Part shown: piece by piece, positions 1 through 10,807 of the stretch | How the letters are laid out: every line of letters starts with the position of its first letter | How positions within the stretch are numbered: the stretch's first letter is position 1 | The notes under the pieces: model-generated | What the model was told of the DNA's origin: nothing | The model's input: the letters and a program-made list of their open reading frames with translations, nothing else | Database searches by the model: none | From: Halobacteriales archaeon SW_10_66_29 | GTDB taxonomy: Archaea > Halobacteriota > Halobacteria > Halobacteriales > Haloarculaceae | Reading direction: 5' to 3' | Assembly (NCBI GenBank): GCA_003022845.1 | Contig: PXSF01000100.1 | Span: 1 to 41,394, forward strand | DNA length: 41,394 bases | Made by a program: the position numbers and the translations under genes

Positions 1-1
1 G

Positions 2-1813
2 CCCCAGACTGAAACCGTCCTCCGGCAGGCGCTGCGCGAGGGCGTCAAGCCGACGCTGTTCATCAACAAGGTCGACCGCCTGATCTCCGAACTCCAGGAA
101 GGGCCCCAGGAGATGCAAGAGCGCATGACTGCGGTCATCCGCGACGTCAACGAGCTGATCCGCGGCATGACCGAGGAGATGGAGGACATCGACGACGACT
201 GGACGGTCTCCGTCGAGGACGGCACCGTCGGCTTCGGGTCGGCGCTGTACAAGTGGGGCGTCTCGTTCCCGTCGATGCAGCGCACGGGGATGGACTTCGG
301 CGACATCATCGAACTCGAGCGCGCCGACAAGCGCCAGGAACTCGCCGAGCGGACGCCGCTTGCCGACGTGGTGCTGGACATGGTCTGTGAGCACTTCCCG
401 AACCCCGTCGACGCCCAGCCCCGGCGTATTCCCCGGATCTGGCGCGGCGACAGCGACTCGGACGTCGCCGGGACCATGCGGCTGGTCGACGAGGACGGCG
501 AAATCGTGTTCATGGTGACTGACATCTCGATGGACCCCCACGCGGGCGAGATCGCGACCGGCCGCGTGTTCTCCGGGACGCTGGAGAAGGGCCAGGAGCT
601 GTACGTCTCCGGGACGGCCGGCAAGAACCGCCTGCAGAGCGTCGGCATCTTCATGGGCGGCGAGCGCGAGGAGGTCGACCGCGTCCCGGCCGGAAACGTC
701 GCCGCAGTCACGGGCCTCAACGACGCCATCGCCGGCTCGACGGTCTCCAGCGTGGAGATGACGCCGTTCGAGTCGATCGAGCACATCTCCGAGCCCGTCA
801 TCACGAAAAGCGTCGAGGCGAAGAACATGGACGACCTGCCGAAGCTGATCGAGACGCTCCAGCAGGTCGCCAAGGAGGACCCGACGATCGAGATCGAGAT
901 CAACGAGGACACCGGCGAGCACCTGATCTCCGGGCAGGGCGAACTCCACCTCGAAGTGGTGACCCAGCGCATCGAGCGCAACCAGGGGATCCCAGTCACG
1001 ACCGGCGAGCCGATCGTCGTGTTCCGGGAGGCGCCCCAGGCCGAGAGCCGCGAGGTCGAGGGCATTTCGCCGAACCGCCACAACCGCTTCTACATGACCG
1101 TCCAGCCCCTCGACGGGGACGTCGTCGAGGCGATCACCCGCGGGAAGGCGACGATGGACATGCCCGAACTCGAACGCCGCGAGGCGCTCCAGGAGGCCGG
1201 CCTCGAAAAGGAGACCTCACAGGACGTCGAGCACATCCACGGCTCGAACATCATCGTCGACAAGACGAAAGGGATCCAGCACCTCAACGAAACGATGGAG
1301 CTGGTCATCGAGGGGATGGAGGAGGCGCTCAACGACGGCCCGCTCGCCAACGAGCCGGTCCAGGGCTCGCTCATCCGCCTGCACGACGCGCGCCTGCACG
1401 AGGACGCCATCCACCGCGGTCCGGCCCAGGTCATTCCGGCGGTCCGGAACTCGCTGCACAACGCCTTGATCGACGCCGAAGTCCGCCTGCTGGAACCGAT
1501 CCAGGAGGTCCGCATCGACGTCCCCAACGAACACATGGGCGCCGCCAGCGGCGAAGTCCAGGGCCGCCGCGGCCGCGTCGACGACATGTACCAGGAAGGC
1601 GACCTGATGGTCGTCGAGGGCGTCGCGCCGGTCGAGGAGATGATCGGCTTCTCCAGCGACATCCGCTCGGCGACCGAGGGCCGCGCGTCCTGGAACACCG
1701 AGAACGCCGGCTTCCAGGTGATGGCCGACAACCTCCAGCGCGAGAAGATCATGGAGATCCGCGAGCGCAAGGGTATGAAGCTCGAACTCCCCGAAACCGT
1801 CGATTACTTCTAA
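2..1813 (+). CDS. fusA: Translation elongation factor 2 (aEF-2), 5' end cut by window
   Basis: GTPase that drives ribosomal translocation in the cytoplasm. The frame is open from base 2, so the first in-frame ATG at 113 is internal; about 125 residues are missing compared with the usual length of about 730. The G-domain motif NKVD lies at 65-76. Domain II and the C-terminal domains follow, including the segment DAIHRGPAQ whose histidine (codon 1412-1414) matches the archaeal/eukaryal diphthamide site, and the domain V stretch around [18 protein letters not shown]. This is archaeal/eukaryal-type EF-2, not bacterial EF-G. It ends in TAA and is followed by a hairpin with a T-run. Identification is certain; only the N-terminus is unseen. 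Confidence 0.97.
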   Translation, partial: PQTETVLRQALREGVKPTLFINKVDRLISELQEGPQEMQERMTAVIRDVNELIRGMTEEMEDIDDDWTVSVEDGTVGFGSALYKWGVSFPSMQRTGMDFGDIIELERADKRQELAERTPLADVVLDMVCEHFPNPVDAQPRRIPRIWRGDSDSDVAGTMRLVDEDGEIVFMVTDISMDPHAGEIATGRVFSGTLEKGQELYVSGTAGKNRLQSVGIFMGGEREEVDRVPAGNVAAVTGLNDAIAGSTVSSVEMTPFESIEHISEPVITKSVEAKNMDDLPKLIETLQQVAKEDPTIEIEINEDTGEHLISGQGELHLEVVTQRIERNQGIPVTTGEPIVVFREAPQAESREVEGISPNRHNRFYMTVQPLDGDVVEAITRGKATMDMPELERREALQEAGLEKETSQDVEHIHGSNIIVDKTKGIQHLNETMELVIEGMEEALNDGPLANEPVQGSLIRLHDARLHEDAIHRGPAQVIPAVRNSLHNALIDAEVRLLEPIQEVRIDVPNEHMGAASGEVQGRRGRVDDMYQEGDLMVVEGVAPVEEMIGFSSDIRSATEGRASWNTENAGFQVMADNLQREKIMEIRERKGMKLELPETVDYF

Positions 1814-1827
1814 CCCACCTTTTTCTC

Positions 1828-1883
1828 CGAGGGGTTTCCTCGCTCGCTTCGCTCGCTGCGGGAACCCCTCGAACAAATTTTTC
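1828..1883 (+). terminator. Hairpin plus T-run after EF-2
   Basis: Arms at 1828-1839 (CGAGGGGTTTCC) and 1860-1871 pair with one mismatch around a loop made of TCGCT repeats, and a T-run follows at 1878-1882. It starts 15 nt after the EF-2 stop. Archaea mainly use T-runs for termination, so the hairpin may act as an RNA 3' end rather than be required. Confidence 0.5.
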
Positions 1884-1922
1884 GCTGTCGGAACCGCTTT
1901 TTTAGCCGTCGACCCCCTACCA

Positions 1923-2423
1923 ATGCGCATGCAGCTCGACGACCACGAGCGGATCCTGCTCGGCAGCGGCATCTTCGGATTCGGTCTCGGCGCAGTCGGA
2001 GACGTCGCGCTCTTTCACCACGTCCTTCAGTGGCACCACCTGCTGTCGGCGCGAGTCGACCCGTCGACGCTGGACGGACTGCGACGGAACCTCCTCGCCG
2101 ACGGCGTGTTCTCGCTCGCGATGCTCGGGGTCATGCTTGCGGGTACCGGCATCGTTTGGCGAAACCTCAATCGCACCGAGGCGACACAGCCGATGGTTCG
2201 GCTGGTCGGAGCGACACTCGTCGGCGCGGGTGCGTTCAACCTCTTCGACGGCGTGGTCGACCACTACATCCTGAACCTCCACGACGTTCCTCCCGCGGCT
2301 CGCAACCCCGTGAGACCGAGCGCGGCCCCGTTGCGCGCGGCGAACCGACGACGGCCGACGGTCCGGAGCTGTTACCGGGAGCGGGCGTCGGGCGATCCGC
2401 CCTCGACGAACCGACCCGCGTAG
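1923..2423 (+). CDS. DUF2243-type membrane protein, C-terminus probably disrupted
   Basis: Small integral membrane protein of unknown function. The first ~120 residues carry the DUF2243 pattern: a glycine-rich first helix (GFGLGAVGDVALFHHVLQWHH), the NLLADGVFSLAM helix, and a third helix ending in FNLFDGVVDHYILNLHDV. A fourth helix normally follows, but after about position 2285 the frame turns into Arg/Pro-rich sequence with no membrane character and runs into the small gene on the other strand. I read this as a lost or frameshifted C-terminus; the genuine part is about 1923-2285. A T-rich box (1896-1905) lies about 25 nt before the start; 1929 is an alternative ATG. Confidence 0.6.
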   Translation: MRMQLDDHERILLGSGIFGFGLGAVGDVALFHHVLQWHHLLSARVDPSTLDGLRRNLLADGVFSLAMLGVMLAGTGIVWRNLNRTEATQPMVRLVGATLVGAGAFNLFDGVVDHYILNLHDVPPAARNPVRPSAAPLRAANRRRPTVRSCYRERASGDPPSTNRPA

Positions 2424-2566
2424 AACAGCGCCACCGCGAGGGCTCCACCCACGCCGGCAGCGACGGCCGTCCCGACCACATCGCCGACCGGGATGACGGT
2501 GACAATCCCGACGCCGACGCTGGTTCCCAGACCGCCGGCGACCGCGGCTAACCGTTTCGAGTCCAT
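2372..2566 (-). CDS. Small membrane protein (64 aa), haloarchaeal hypothetical
   Basis: A 64-residue protein beginning MDSKRLAAVAGG with two Gly/Ala/Val-rich hydrophobic stretches (about residues 5-27 and 29-50) and a short charged tail, typical of a two-helix membrane protein. Function unknown. ATG is at 2566 and TAA at 2374-2372. An AT-rich box (TTTTAA on the minus strand, about 2594-2599) lies some 30 nt upstream, as expected for a leaderless haloarchaeal gene. Its 3' end overlaps the disrupted tail of the DUF2243 gene, which favours the view that this gene is real and the plus-strand tail is not. Confidence 0.5.
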   Translation of the reverse strand: MDSKRLAAVAGGLGTSVGVGIVTVIPVGDVVGTAVAAGVGGALAVALFYAGRFVEGGSPDARSR

Positions 2567-2732
2567 GGGTACGTGCAGGTACGGTGTGGCGACAGTTAAA
2601 ACAAAGAGGTTCGGACGGGCGACGAGTCGCACACCAGTTCGGGGAAAAGCTACTTTAGGCGTCTCCCCGTCGTAACAATCATGCACGCGTGGCGGCGACG
2701 ACAGCCGACCGGACAGGGGAGCGCAGGGAGCC

Positions 2733-3299
2733 ATGGCAGGACCTGACGCAGCCACAGTGCTCATCGTCGAGGACGAAGTCGAACTCGCGGAGTCATACGC
2801 GGTGATCCTCGACGACGAACACGAGGTCCGGATCGCGACCACGGGCGAGGAAGGGCTGGAGATGGTCGACCACGACGTCGACGTTGTGCTACTCGACCGG
2901 CGGATGCCGGGCATGTCCGGCGACGAGATGCTCGGAAAGCTCGTCGAGCGCGGGATCACGGCGAAGGTAGCGATGCTGACCGCCGTCGAACCCGAGGTGG
3001 ACATCATCGACCTGTCGTTCGACGACTACATCACCAAGCCCGTCGACAACGAGGAACTGCTCGCGCTGGTGGACGTCCTGCTGAAGCGGGCGGCGTACGA
3101 CGAGCGCAGCCAGGAGTTCTTCCAGCTCGCGGCGAAGAAGGCAACACTGGAGACCGCCGGCAGGGAACAGTCCGCCGAGTACCGGGAGCTGACCGACCGC
3201 CTGCACCAACTCCAGCAGGAGGTCGACGCCACGCTCGAGGAACTGAGCACCGAAAAAGCGTTCATCGACATCGACCCCACGAGGCCCCCTCCGGGGTGA
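2733..3299 (+). CDS. HalX-type response regulator
   Basis: Receiver domain (about residues 8-120): acidic pocket in VLIVEDE, phospho-acceptor Asp55 in VVLLDRRMPG, conserved Thr in MLTA and Lys in YITKPVD. Residues ~120-180 form the helical, coiled-coil HalX domain found almost only in haloarchaea; there is no recognisable DNA-binding domain, so output is probably through protein contacts. No kinase is adjacent; the nearest lie 22 kb away at 25.7-30.2 kb, beside a second HalX protein (31842-32423). The start is preceded by a GGAG-containing stretch and, further upstream, a TTTAGG box near 2654. Confidence 0.88.
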   Translation: MAGPDAATVLIVEDEVELAESYAVILDDEHEVRIATTGEEGLEMVDHDVDVVLLDRRMPGMSGDEMLGKLVERGITAKVAMLTAVEPEVDIIDLSFDDYITKPVDNEELLALVDVLLKRAAYDERSQEFFQLAAKKATLETAGREQSAEYRELTDRLHQLQQEVDATLEELSTEKAFIDIDPTRPPPG

Positions 3300-3590
3300 C
3301 CGGCGGGGCCACGCGCGGCACGTCGCCCGGTACAGTGCCCAGTCGACGGCGATCAACGTGTTTTTAACGCTTGCGGTTAGAGTAAGATGTAACCGAGTAC
3401 GCGGTCGCCCCGGGACGGAGTGGGCGACCGGCGTGTCGCCGGATGACAGTCAGTCGGCCTTCGGTATCGCCGGGGGCTGGGGGACTGGACGGCGGCCGAC
3501 TGACAGAGTCGGACGTGCACGCGGCCCAAGAGTCGGTCATGCGTGCGGGTCGCCGGTCGTCACGCGGGGCGATCGTCTCGGCGTGATACT
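3300..3590. other. Intergenic leader region upstream of RNase J
   Basis: About 290 bases with no convincing gene. A 95-codon open frame from 3358 has no family resemblance and overlaps the start of rnj, so I leave it out. Visible signals are an AT-rich box (TTTTTAAC near 3360) that could start a long rnj leader, and a long-range perfect inverted repeat at 3449-3504 listed separately. Confidence 0.4.
3449..3504 (+). promoter_or_regulatory. Stem-loop in the RNase J leader
   Basis: Perfect 11-bp inverted repeat, GTCAGTCGGCC at 3449-3459 and its complement at 3494-3504, around a 34-nt G-rich loop; it ends 87 nt before the rnj start codon. If the TTTTTAAC box near 3360 is the promoter, the hairpin lies in the mRNA leader. 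A role in rnj expression is inference only. Confidence 0.35.
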
Positions 3591-4902
3591 ATGGAAATCG
3601 AAATCGCAACGATTGGCGGATACGAAGAGGTTGGGCGTCAGATGACTGCCGTCCGTGCGGGCGACGACGTCGTCGTCTTCGACATGGGCCTCAACCTCTC
3701 GAAGGTACTGATCCACGACAACGTCGAGACCGAGCGGATGCACTCGCTCGATCTCATCGACATGGGCGCGATCCCGGACGACCGGGTGATGTCCGAACTC
3801 GAGGGGGACGTGAAGGCAGTCGTGCCGACGCACGGCCACCTCGACCACATCGGCGCCATCTCGAAGCTCGCCCACCGCTACGACGCGCCGGTCGTGGCGA
3901 CCCCGTTCACGATCGAACTCGTCAAACAGCAGATCCAGGGCGAGGAGAAGTTCGGCGTCCAGAACGACCTCGTGAAGATGGACCCCGGCGAGACGATGTC
4001 GATCGGCGACCACAACGAACTCGAGTTCGTCAACGTCACCCACTCGATCATCGACGCGATCAACCCCGTCCTGCACACGCCGGAGGGGTCGATCGTTTAC
4101 GGCCTGGACAAGCGCATCGACGAGACGCCGGTGATCGGCGATCCGATCGACCTCGAGCGGTTCCGCGAGATCGGCCGCGAGGACGGCGGCGTCCTCTGTT
4201 ACATCGAGGACTGTACGAACGCCGGCAAGAAGGGCCGGACCCCCAGCGAATCCGTCGCGCGCCGGCACCTCCGCGACGTGATGTACTCGATCGAGGATTA
4301 CAACGGTGGCATCGTCGCGACGACGTTCTCCTCGCACATCGCCCGCGTGAAGTCGCTGGTCGAGTTCGCCGAGGACATCGGCCGCCAGCCCGTGCTGCTG
4401 GGTCGCTCGATGGAGAAGTACTCCGGCACCGCTGGGCATGTACGGCCACCGCAAGTCCGTCGACCGGACGTTCAAGCGGGTCATGAACGACGGCAAGGAG
4501 AACTTCCTGCCGATCGTCACCGGCCATCAGGGCGAGCCCCGCGCGATGCTCACCCGGATGGGTCGCGGCGAGACCCCCTACGAAATCGACGACGGCGACA
4601 AGGTGCTGTTCTCGGCCCGCGTGATCCCGGAGCCCACCAACGAGGGGCAGCGCTACCAGTCCGAGAAGCTGCTTGGCATGCAGGGCGCCCGCATCTACGA
4701 TGACATCCACGTCTCGGGCCACCTCAACCGCGAGGGCCACTACCAGATGCTGGACGCGCTGCAGCCCCAGCACGTCATCCCCGCCCACCAGGACATGAGC
4801 GGCTTCGCGCCGTACGTCAACCTGGTGGAGGACAACGGCTACAAGATGGGCCGTGACCTCCACGTCACGCGCAACGGCAACATGATCCAGCTGGTCGAGT
4901 AG
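3591..4902 (+). CDS. rnj: Ribonuclease J (metallo-beta-lactamase/beta-CASP), internal frame break
   Basis: Exonuclease for RNA processing and decay. The start [18 protein letters not shown] and metal-binding motif THGHLDH (about residues 81-87) mark the metallo-beta-lactamase core; [10 protein letters not shown] and HVIPAHQDM are beta-CASP/C-terminal motifs. Reading is open from 3591 to about 4433, ending [12 protein letters not shown], then continues in another frame from about 4432 as [14 protein letters not shown] to TAG at 4902. A conserved stretch of about a dozen residues between these blocks is missing; the span is 1312 nt, and adding about 35 nt gives a normal 448-residue protein. This is a small deletion or an assembly error rather than a premature end. 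idsA starts 4 nt after the stop, a gene pair common in haloarchaea. Confidence 0.88.
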
Positions 4903-4906
4903 GCAG

Positions 4907-5941
4907 ATGACACGGCAGCAGGCAGTCGAGGCGGCGATCCGGGACTGTCGCGAGCGGGTCAACGAGGCGATCCAGGAGGACCTCCCGATCAACCGCCCCG
5001 AGCGGCTGTACGAGGCTTCCCGCTACCTCCTGGAAGCGGGCGGCAAACGGCTGCGGCCGACGATCCTCCTGCTCGCGGCGGAGGCGCTGGAAGGCGTCTC
5101 CCCTGGCGAGGAGGCCTACCGGTCGTTCCCGTCGCGGACCGGCGATCCCGTGGACGTGCTCGCAGCCGCGGTGAGCGTCGAGATCATCCAGTCGTTCACG
5201 CTGATCCACGACGACATCATGGACGACGACGACGTGCGCCGGGGCGTCCCGGCGGTCCACCGCGAGTACGACCTCTCGACGGCGATCCTCGCGGGCGACA
5301 CGCTGTACTCGAAGGCGTTCGAGAACATGCTCGAAACCGGCACGCCGCCGGACCGGTCGGTCCGCGCGCTCTCCGAACTGGCGACGACCTGTACGGAGAT
5401 CTGTGAGGGCCAGTCGCTGGACATCGACTTCGAGGGGCGGGAGGCGATCACCCCCGACGAGTACCTGGAGATGGTCGAACTGAAGACGGCAGTGCTGTAC
5501 GCCGCGTCGGCGAGCATCCCCGCCGTGATCCTCGGCTACGACGACGCGGTCGACCCGCTGCACAGCTACGGCCTGGACGTCGGCCGCGCGTTCCAGATCC
5601 AGGACGACCTGCTCGACCTGACGACGCCGACAGAGAAACTGGGCAAACAGCGCGGCAGCGACCTGGTCGAGGGCAAACAGACGCTGATCACGGTCCACGC
5701 CCGCGACCAGGGCGTCGACGTGGAGGGGCTGGTGCCCAGCGACTCCGTCGAAGCCGTCACCGAGCGCGAGATCGACGAGGCGCTTGCCCGACTGGAGGAC
5801 GCTGGCAGCATCCAGTACGCTCGTCGGACCGCACAGGAGCTAGTCGAGAGCGGGAAACACCACCTCCAGACACTGCCCGACAACGAGGCACACGCGCTGC
5901 TGGCGGACATCGCCGACTACCTGATCGAGCGCGAGTATTAA
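4907..5941 (+). CDS. idsA: Isoprenyl (geranylgeranyl/farnesyl-type) diphosphate synthase
   Basis: Condenses isopentenyl diphosphate with allylic diphosphates to build the C20-C25 chains of archaeal ether lipids. All trans-prenyltransferase landmarks are present: GGKRLRP (residues ~46-52), first Asp-rich motif LIHDDIMDDDDVRRG (~103-117), LAGDTL, the KT pair in ELKTAVLY, and second Asp-rich motif FQIQDDLLDLT. Length 344 is normal for the haloarchaeal enzyme. ATG lies 4 nt beyond the rnj stop, so the two genes are probably co-transcribed. The exact chain length of the product cannot be read with certainty. Confidence 0.94.
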   Translation: MTRQQAVEAAIRDCRERVNEAIQEDLPINRPERLYEASRYLLEAGGKRLRPTILLLAAEALEGVSPGEEAYRSFPSRTGDPVDVLAAAVSVEIIQSFTLIHDDIMDDDDVRRGVPAVHREYDLSTAILAGDTLYSKAFENMLETGTPPDRSVRALSELATTCTEICEGQSLDIDFEGREAITPDEYLEMVELKTAVLYAASASIPAVILGYDDAVDPLHSYGLDVGRAFQIQDDLLDLTTPTEKLGKQRGSDLVEGKQTLITVHARDQGVDVEGLVPSDSVEAVTEREIDEALARLEDAGSIQYARRTAQELVESGKHHLQTLPDNEAHALLADIADYLIEREY

Positions 5942-6008
5942 ACGGCGAGCACGTTTGTTTGGGGCCGTGCCCACTAGCTTTTATTCGGCCGGTCGCCGTG
6001 GTGGCCGT

Positions 6009-6797
6009 ATGGCTCCAGTCGAGTACGAGATCGACGGCGACCTGGCGACGATCACGATGGACAACCCGCCGTTGCGCAACGCCCTGACGCTCGAGGCGGC
6101 CGAACACATCCAGGAGGCGATCGACGCCATCGAGGACGCCGACGTCAGGTGCGCGGTGCTCGAAGGGTCGGAGGGAACGTTCTGTGCGGGCGGGGACATC
6201 GAGTCGATGCTGGAGGGACTCGCCAGCGACCGCGACACCGAGGAGCTGATGGAGGAGGTAGGGCTGCCGATCAACCGGACCGTCCAGCGCCTCTATGAGT
6301 GTTCTGTGCCGACTATTGCGAAGGTCGACGGCCCCGCGTTCGGCGCCGGCGGGTCGCTGGCAATCGCCTGCGATCTGGTGCTCGCCAGCGAGCGCGCCGA
6401 GATCAGCTTCGGCTTCCGGCGGATCGGTCTCTCGATCGACTCCGGGCCCTCCTACCTGCTCCCGCGCGTCGTCGGCGAGAAGACGGCGATGGAGCTCGTC
6501 TACACCGGCGACCTCATCGACGCGGCCGAAGCGCAGGAGCTGGGCCTGATCAACCGCGTGTTCCCGACCGAGGAGTTCGACGAGCGCTGCGAGGCGGTCA
6601 TCGAGGAGGTCGTGACCGGGCCGACGGTCGCGCTGAAACGCTCGAAGCAGCTGCTGCAGGCGGGCGGCGAGCGGACGTTCGACGGGGCGATCCGCGCGGA
6701 GGTCGACTCGCTGGGCGCCGTCTTCGACACCGACGACTTCTCGGAGGGGGTCAACGCCTTCGTCGAGCGCCGGACGCCGGAGTTCGGGGGTGAATGA
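6009..6797 (+). CDS. Enoyl-CoA hydratase/isomerase family protein (PaaG-like active site)
   Basis: Crotonase-fold enzyme, 262 residues, acting on acyl-CoA thioesters. The oxyanion-hole segment GTFCAGGDIESM and the second glycine-rich loop AFGAGGSLAIACDL are clear. The second loop lacks the first catalytic Glu of classical hydratases (the position reads Gly-Ser), and the later site reads LSIDSGPSYLLPRVVG, placing Asp where isomerases of the PaaG/ECI kind carry their catalytic acid. I therefore favour isomerase over hydratase. Start chosen at 6009: the in-frame upstream codons are non-coding in character and a TTTTATT box (about 5978-5985) lies some 25 nt before the ATG. The substrate is unknown. 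Confidence 0.85.
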   Translation: MAPVEYEIDGDLATITMDNPPLRNALTLEAAEHIQEAIDAIEDADVRCAVLEGSEGTFCAGGDIESMLEGLASDRDTEELMEEVGLPINRTVQRLYECSVPTIAKVDGPAFGAGGSLAIACDLVLASERAEISFGFRRIGLSIDSGPSYLLPRVVGEKTAMELVYTGDLIDAAEAQELGLINRVFPTEEFDERCEAVIEEVVTGPTVALKRSKQLLQAGGERTFDGAIRAEVDSLGAVFDTDDFSEGVNAFVERRTPEFGGE

Positions 6798-6871
6798 GCT
6801 AGCCCGGGTGGTAACACGGCGGTGACAGGATTCGAAACAACCATCTCGGAACGGGGCGGCGTTCCTGACGG

Positions 6872-7150
6872 CTACAGCTTGTTCTCGGCGTCCTCTGCCA
6901 GTTCCTTCATCCGTTTGCCGACGCGGCCGGCGTCGGAGAACTCGTCTTCGCTCATCGCGTTGGCGAGCGCGTTGCCCAGGACGAAGACGGCGTGTTTGTG
7001 CTCGCTTTTCGACATGTGGACGTCCTCCGGCGTGACGTCGATCTCCTCGTACTGCGCAAAGAGGTCCTCGTCGACCTGTTCGAGTTCCTCGAAGTACTCC
7101 ATGATGATGACCATCTGCTCGTGGAGTTCAAGGAGTTCGTCTTTGTGCAT
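6872..7150 (-). CDS. UPF0058 family protein
   Basis: 92-residue acidic, mostly helical protein beginning MHKDELLELHEQMVIIMEYF, with the central motif DVHMSKSEHKHAVFVLGNAL that defines UPF0058, a small family confined to euryarchaea. Its His/Asp/Glu-rich face suggests metal binding, but the function is unknown. A TACTTAAC-type box (about 7176-7183 on the minus strand) lies 26-32 nt upstream of the ATG, consistent with a leaderless transcript. Convergent with the crotonase-fold gene. Confidence 0.85.
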   Translation of the reverse strand: MHKDELLELHEQMVIIMEYFEELEQVDEDLFAQYEEIDVTPEDVHMSKSEHKHAVFVLGNALANAMSEDEFSDAGRVGKRMKELAEDAENKL

Positions 7151-7302
7151 GCCTGTACTCTAGTTCCGTATCCGGTTAAGTATGTTTGCAACGCAATCGC
7201 TACGCCGGGGGCTGGACGCCCTCGAGGCGGGCGGTCAAGCGGGACTGGTCGTCGGCGGGGCGGCACTGGACCGGTGGGCGCGCTGCATCCCCCTTAGAGT
7301 CA

Positions 7303-7518
7303 TCAGAAGACGTATTCGTCGTCGTGGCCCATCATCCCGTCGTCCTCGTAGCCGGGCTCCTCCTCGTCGTCCATGGGGCCACTCGTCTTGTAGGCCTTCA
7401 ACCCAGTCGCCAGCAGGTCCTCGATCGCCTCCTCGCGGTTGAGAAACTCGCCTTGCTCGACGAGTTGGGCGATCTGCATTTCGAGATGTTCCGGTATCGT
7501 GATCTCTACCTTTGGCAT
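7303..7518 (-). CDS. Ribbon-helix-helix (CopG/MetJ-like) protein
   Basis: 71 residues. The N-terminal MPKVEITIPEHLEMQIAQLVEQGEF gives the beta strand and first helix of an RHH fold, and LNREEAIEDLLATGL the second helix; the tail after residue 48 is Asp/Glu/Gly-rich and probably disordered. Likely a dimeric DNA-binding regulator. It lies beside menF but on the opposite strand and could act on its own promoter region: a GTTTAACTA box is present about 25-30 nt upstream (about 7545-7553). The target is not evident from sequence. Confidence 0.8.
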   Translation of the reverse strand: MPKVEITIPEHLEMQIAQLVEQGEFLNREEAIEDLLATGLKAYKTSGPMDDEEEPGYEDDGMMGHDDEYVF

Positions 7519-7712
7519 CGCAACGTGAAGGGGTTTGATTGAGGGGTAGTTAAACCTGACGGGGAGTGGACGTTCCGGACGAAATCGGTAGAATCGCCGG
7601 CAATCAGCGGCGACCGTCGTCGCTCAGCGGCCGGGCGCCGCGCGTGCGCTCGGAGCGAGACGGCCGCCAGGTATAGTCAGGCTGATACCGGGCGAGTCCT
7701 AACCGACACGGG

Positions 7713-9067
<1,355 letters not shown>

Positions 9068-9071
<4 letters not shown>

Positions 9072-10787
9072 CCGCACCGAACCGCAACACGCTCTGGGCC
9101 GAGACGCTGGTCTCGGAGCTGGCCGCAGCCGGGGTCGACGCCGTCTGTCTCGCCCCCGGGAGCCGGTCGACGCCGCTGACCGTCGCGTTCGTTGCCCACG
9201 ACGGAATCCGGACGTTCTCACATCTCGACGAGCGCTCTGCGGCGTTTTTCGCCCTCGGCCGGGCGCGCGTGACCGGAACGCCCACGCCAGTCGTCTGTAC
9301 CTCCGGGACGGCAACGGCGAACTTCCACCCGGCGGTGCTCGAGGCAGATGAGAGCCGGGTGCCGCTGCTGTTGCTGACGGCGGACCGGCCGCCCGAACTG
9401 CACGACAGCGGCGCCAACCAGACGACCGACCAGGAGCAGCTATACGGCGACGCCGTCCGGTGGTACCGGACGCTCGCCGAGCCGGAGCCCGAGCCACGCA
9501 AGCTCCGGTCGCTTCGCGTCACCGCGGCCCGTGCCGTTGTGGAGGCGACGGGGACGCCGCCCGGTCCGGTCCACCTCAACGTCCCGTTCCGGAAGCCGCT
9601 GGAGCCGACGCCCGTCGAAGGTGACGTCCCCGGTATCCGAGCTTGCAGCCGCCATCGAGACAACTGACCGCGGCCTGATCGTCACCGGCCCCGCTGATCG
9701 TCCGACGCCGGCACGGGACGCGCTCGGCGACCTCGCGGCGGCGACCGGGTTTCCGGTGCTCGCCGACCCGCTGTCGGGCCACCGCTTCGGCGCGCACACC
9801 GACCGCGACGGCGCGACAGTCTGCGGGGGGTACGACTCGTATCTGGACGCATCCGACGCCGTGCCGGACCCCGAATTCGTGCTCCGGTTCGGGGCCTCGC
9901 CCACCTCCAAGGTGCTCCGGAAGTACCTGGCGGGAACCGGCGCCCGGCAGGTGCTCGTCGACACTGCGGGCGGGTGGCGGGAGGCGGAGTTCACCGCGAC
10001 GGATCTCGTCGCTGCAGCGCCCGACAGGCTGGCCAGCGCGGTCGCCGACGCGGTGGACGGGGGCGGCGCGACGAACTACCGCGGTCGGTTCGAGCGTCTG
10101 GAGCGCCGCTACTGGGACGCCATCGACTCGGCAGTCGAGGGAGCGACATCGGTCGGCGACGGGGGCGGACGGGGTCAGCCGGACGCGCCGCTGTTCGAGG
10201 GTGCAGTGCTCAACACGGTCGCCGCGGCGTGCCCGCCGGAGACGACGCTGTTCGTCTCCAACAGCATGCCGGTGCGGGACCTCGACCGCTTCGGCGAACC
10301 GCGGGCGGAGCCAATGCGCACCCTTGGTAACCGCGGTGTGAGCGGCATCGACGGTATCACCTCGACGGCACTGGGGGCCGGCAGCGCGGCCGACGGCCCG
10401 CTCGTCCTGGCTATCGGCGACGTGGCGTTCTACCACGACATGAACGGTCTGCTGGCGCTGCGGCGCTGCGGCGTCGACGCGACGATCGTCCTCCTGAACA
10501 ACGACGGCGGCGGCATCTTCCACAAACTCCCCGTCGAGTCGTTCGATCCGCCGTTCACCGAGCAGTTCCGGACGCCACACGGCCTGGAGTTCTCGCCGAC
10601 CGGCGCGCTGTACGGCTTCCCCGTCGACCAGTTCGAGGCGCTCGCCCCGTTCCGATCCGCATTTTCCGACGCCGTCGGATCGGGGGAGACGAACCTGCTG
10701 TCGGTCAGGCTCGACGCCGAGCGGAGTCACCGCCGCAGGGAGGCGATCCACGAGGCCGTCTGCGAGGCCGTTCTCAGCGGGGAGTAG
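9068..10787 (+). CDS. menD: 2-succinyl-5-enolpyruvyl-6-hydroxy-3-cyclohexene-1-carboxylate synthase MenD, one frame break
   Basis: Thiamine-diphosphate enzyme that joins isochorismate and 2-oxoglutarate. The N-terminal block (VCLAPGSRSTPLTVAF, the ThDP Glu in LDERSAAFFALG, CTSGTATANFHPAVLEA) is read in one frame from 9068 to about 9633. After VHLNVPFRKPLEPTPVEGDVP the protein continues in the next frame as VSELAAAIETTDRG and on to the ThDP-binding segment GDVAFYHDMNGLL with NNDGGGIF, ending at TAG 10787. The span is 1720 nt, one more than a multiple of three. The break falls in the variable linker between domains; family members usually have extra residues here, so a short deletion is more likely than a single added base. 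Confidence 0.87.
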
Positions 10788-10807
10788 CGCCTTGCAGGTC
10801 GTGTACA

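Noticed and set aside
2-113. Start of EF-2 at the first ATG (113)
   Set aside because: The frame is open to base 2 and encodes the NKVD G-domain motif upstream of that ATG.
3358-3645. 95-codon frame before RNase J
   Set aside because: No family match, overlaps the rnj start, and the composition is unlike neighbouring proteins.
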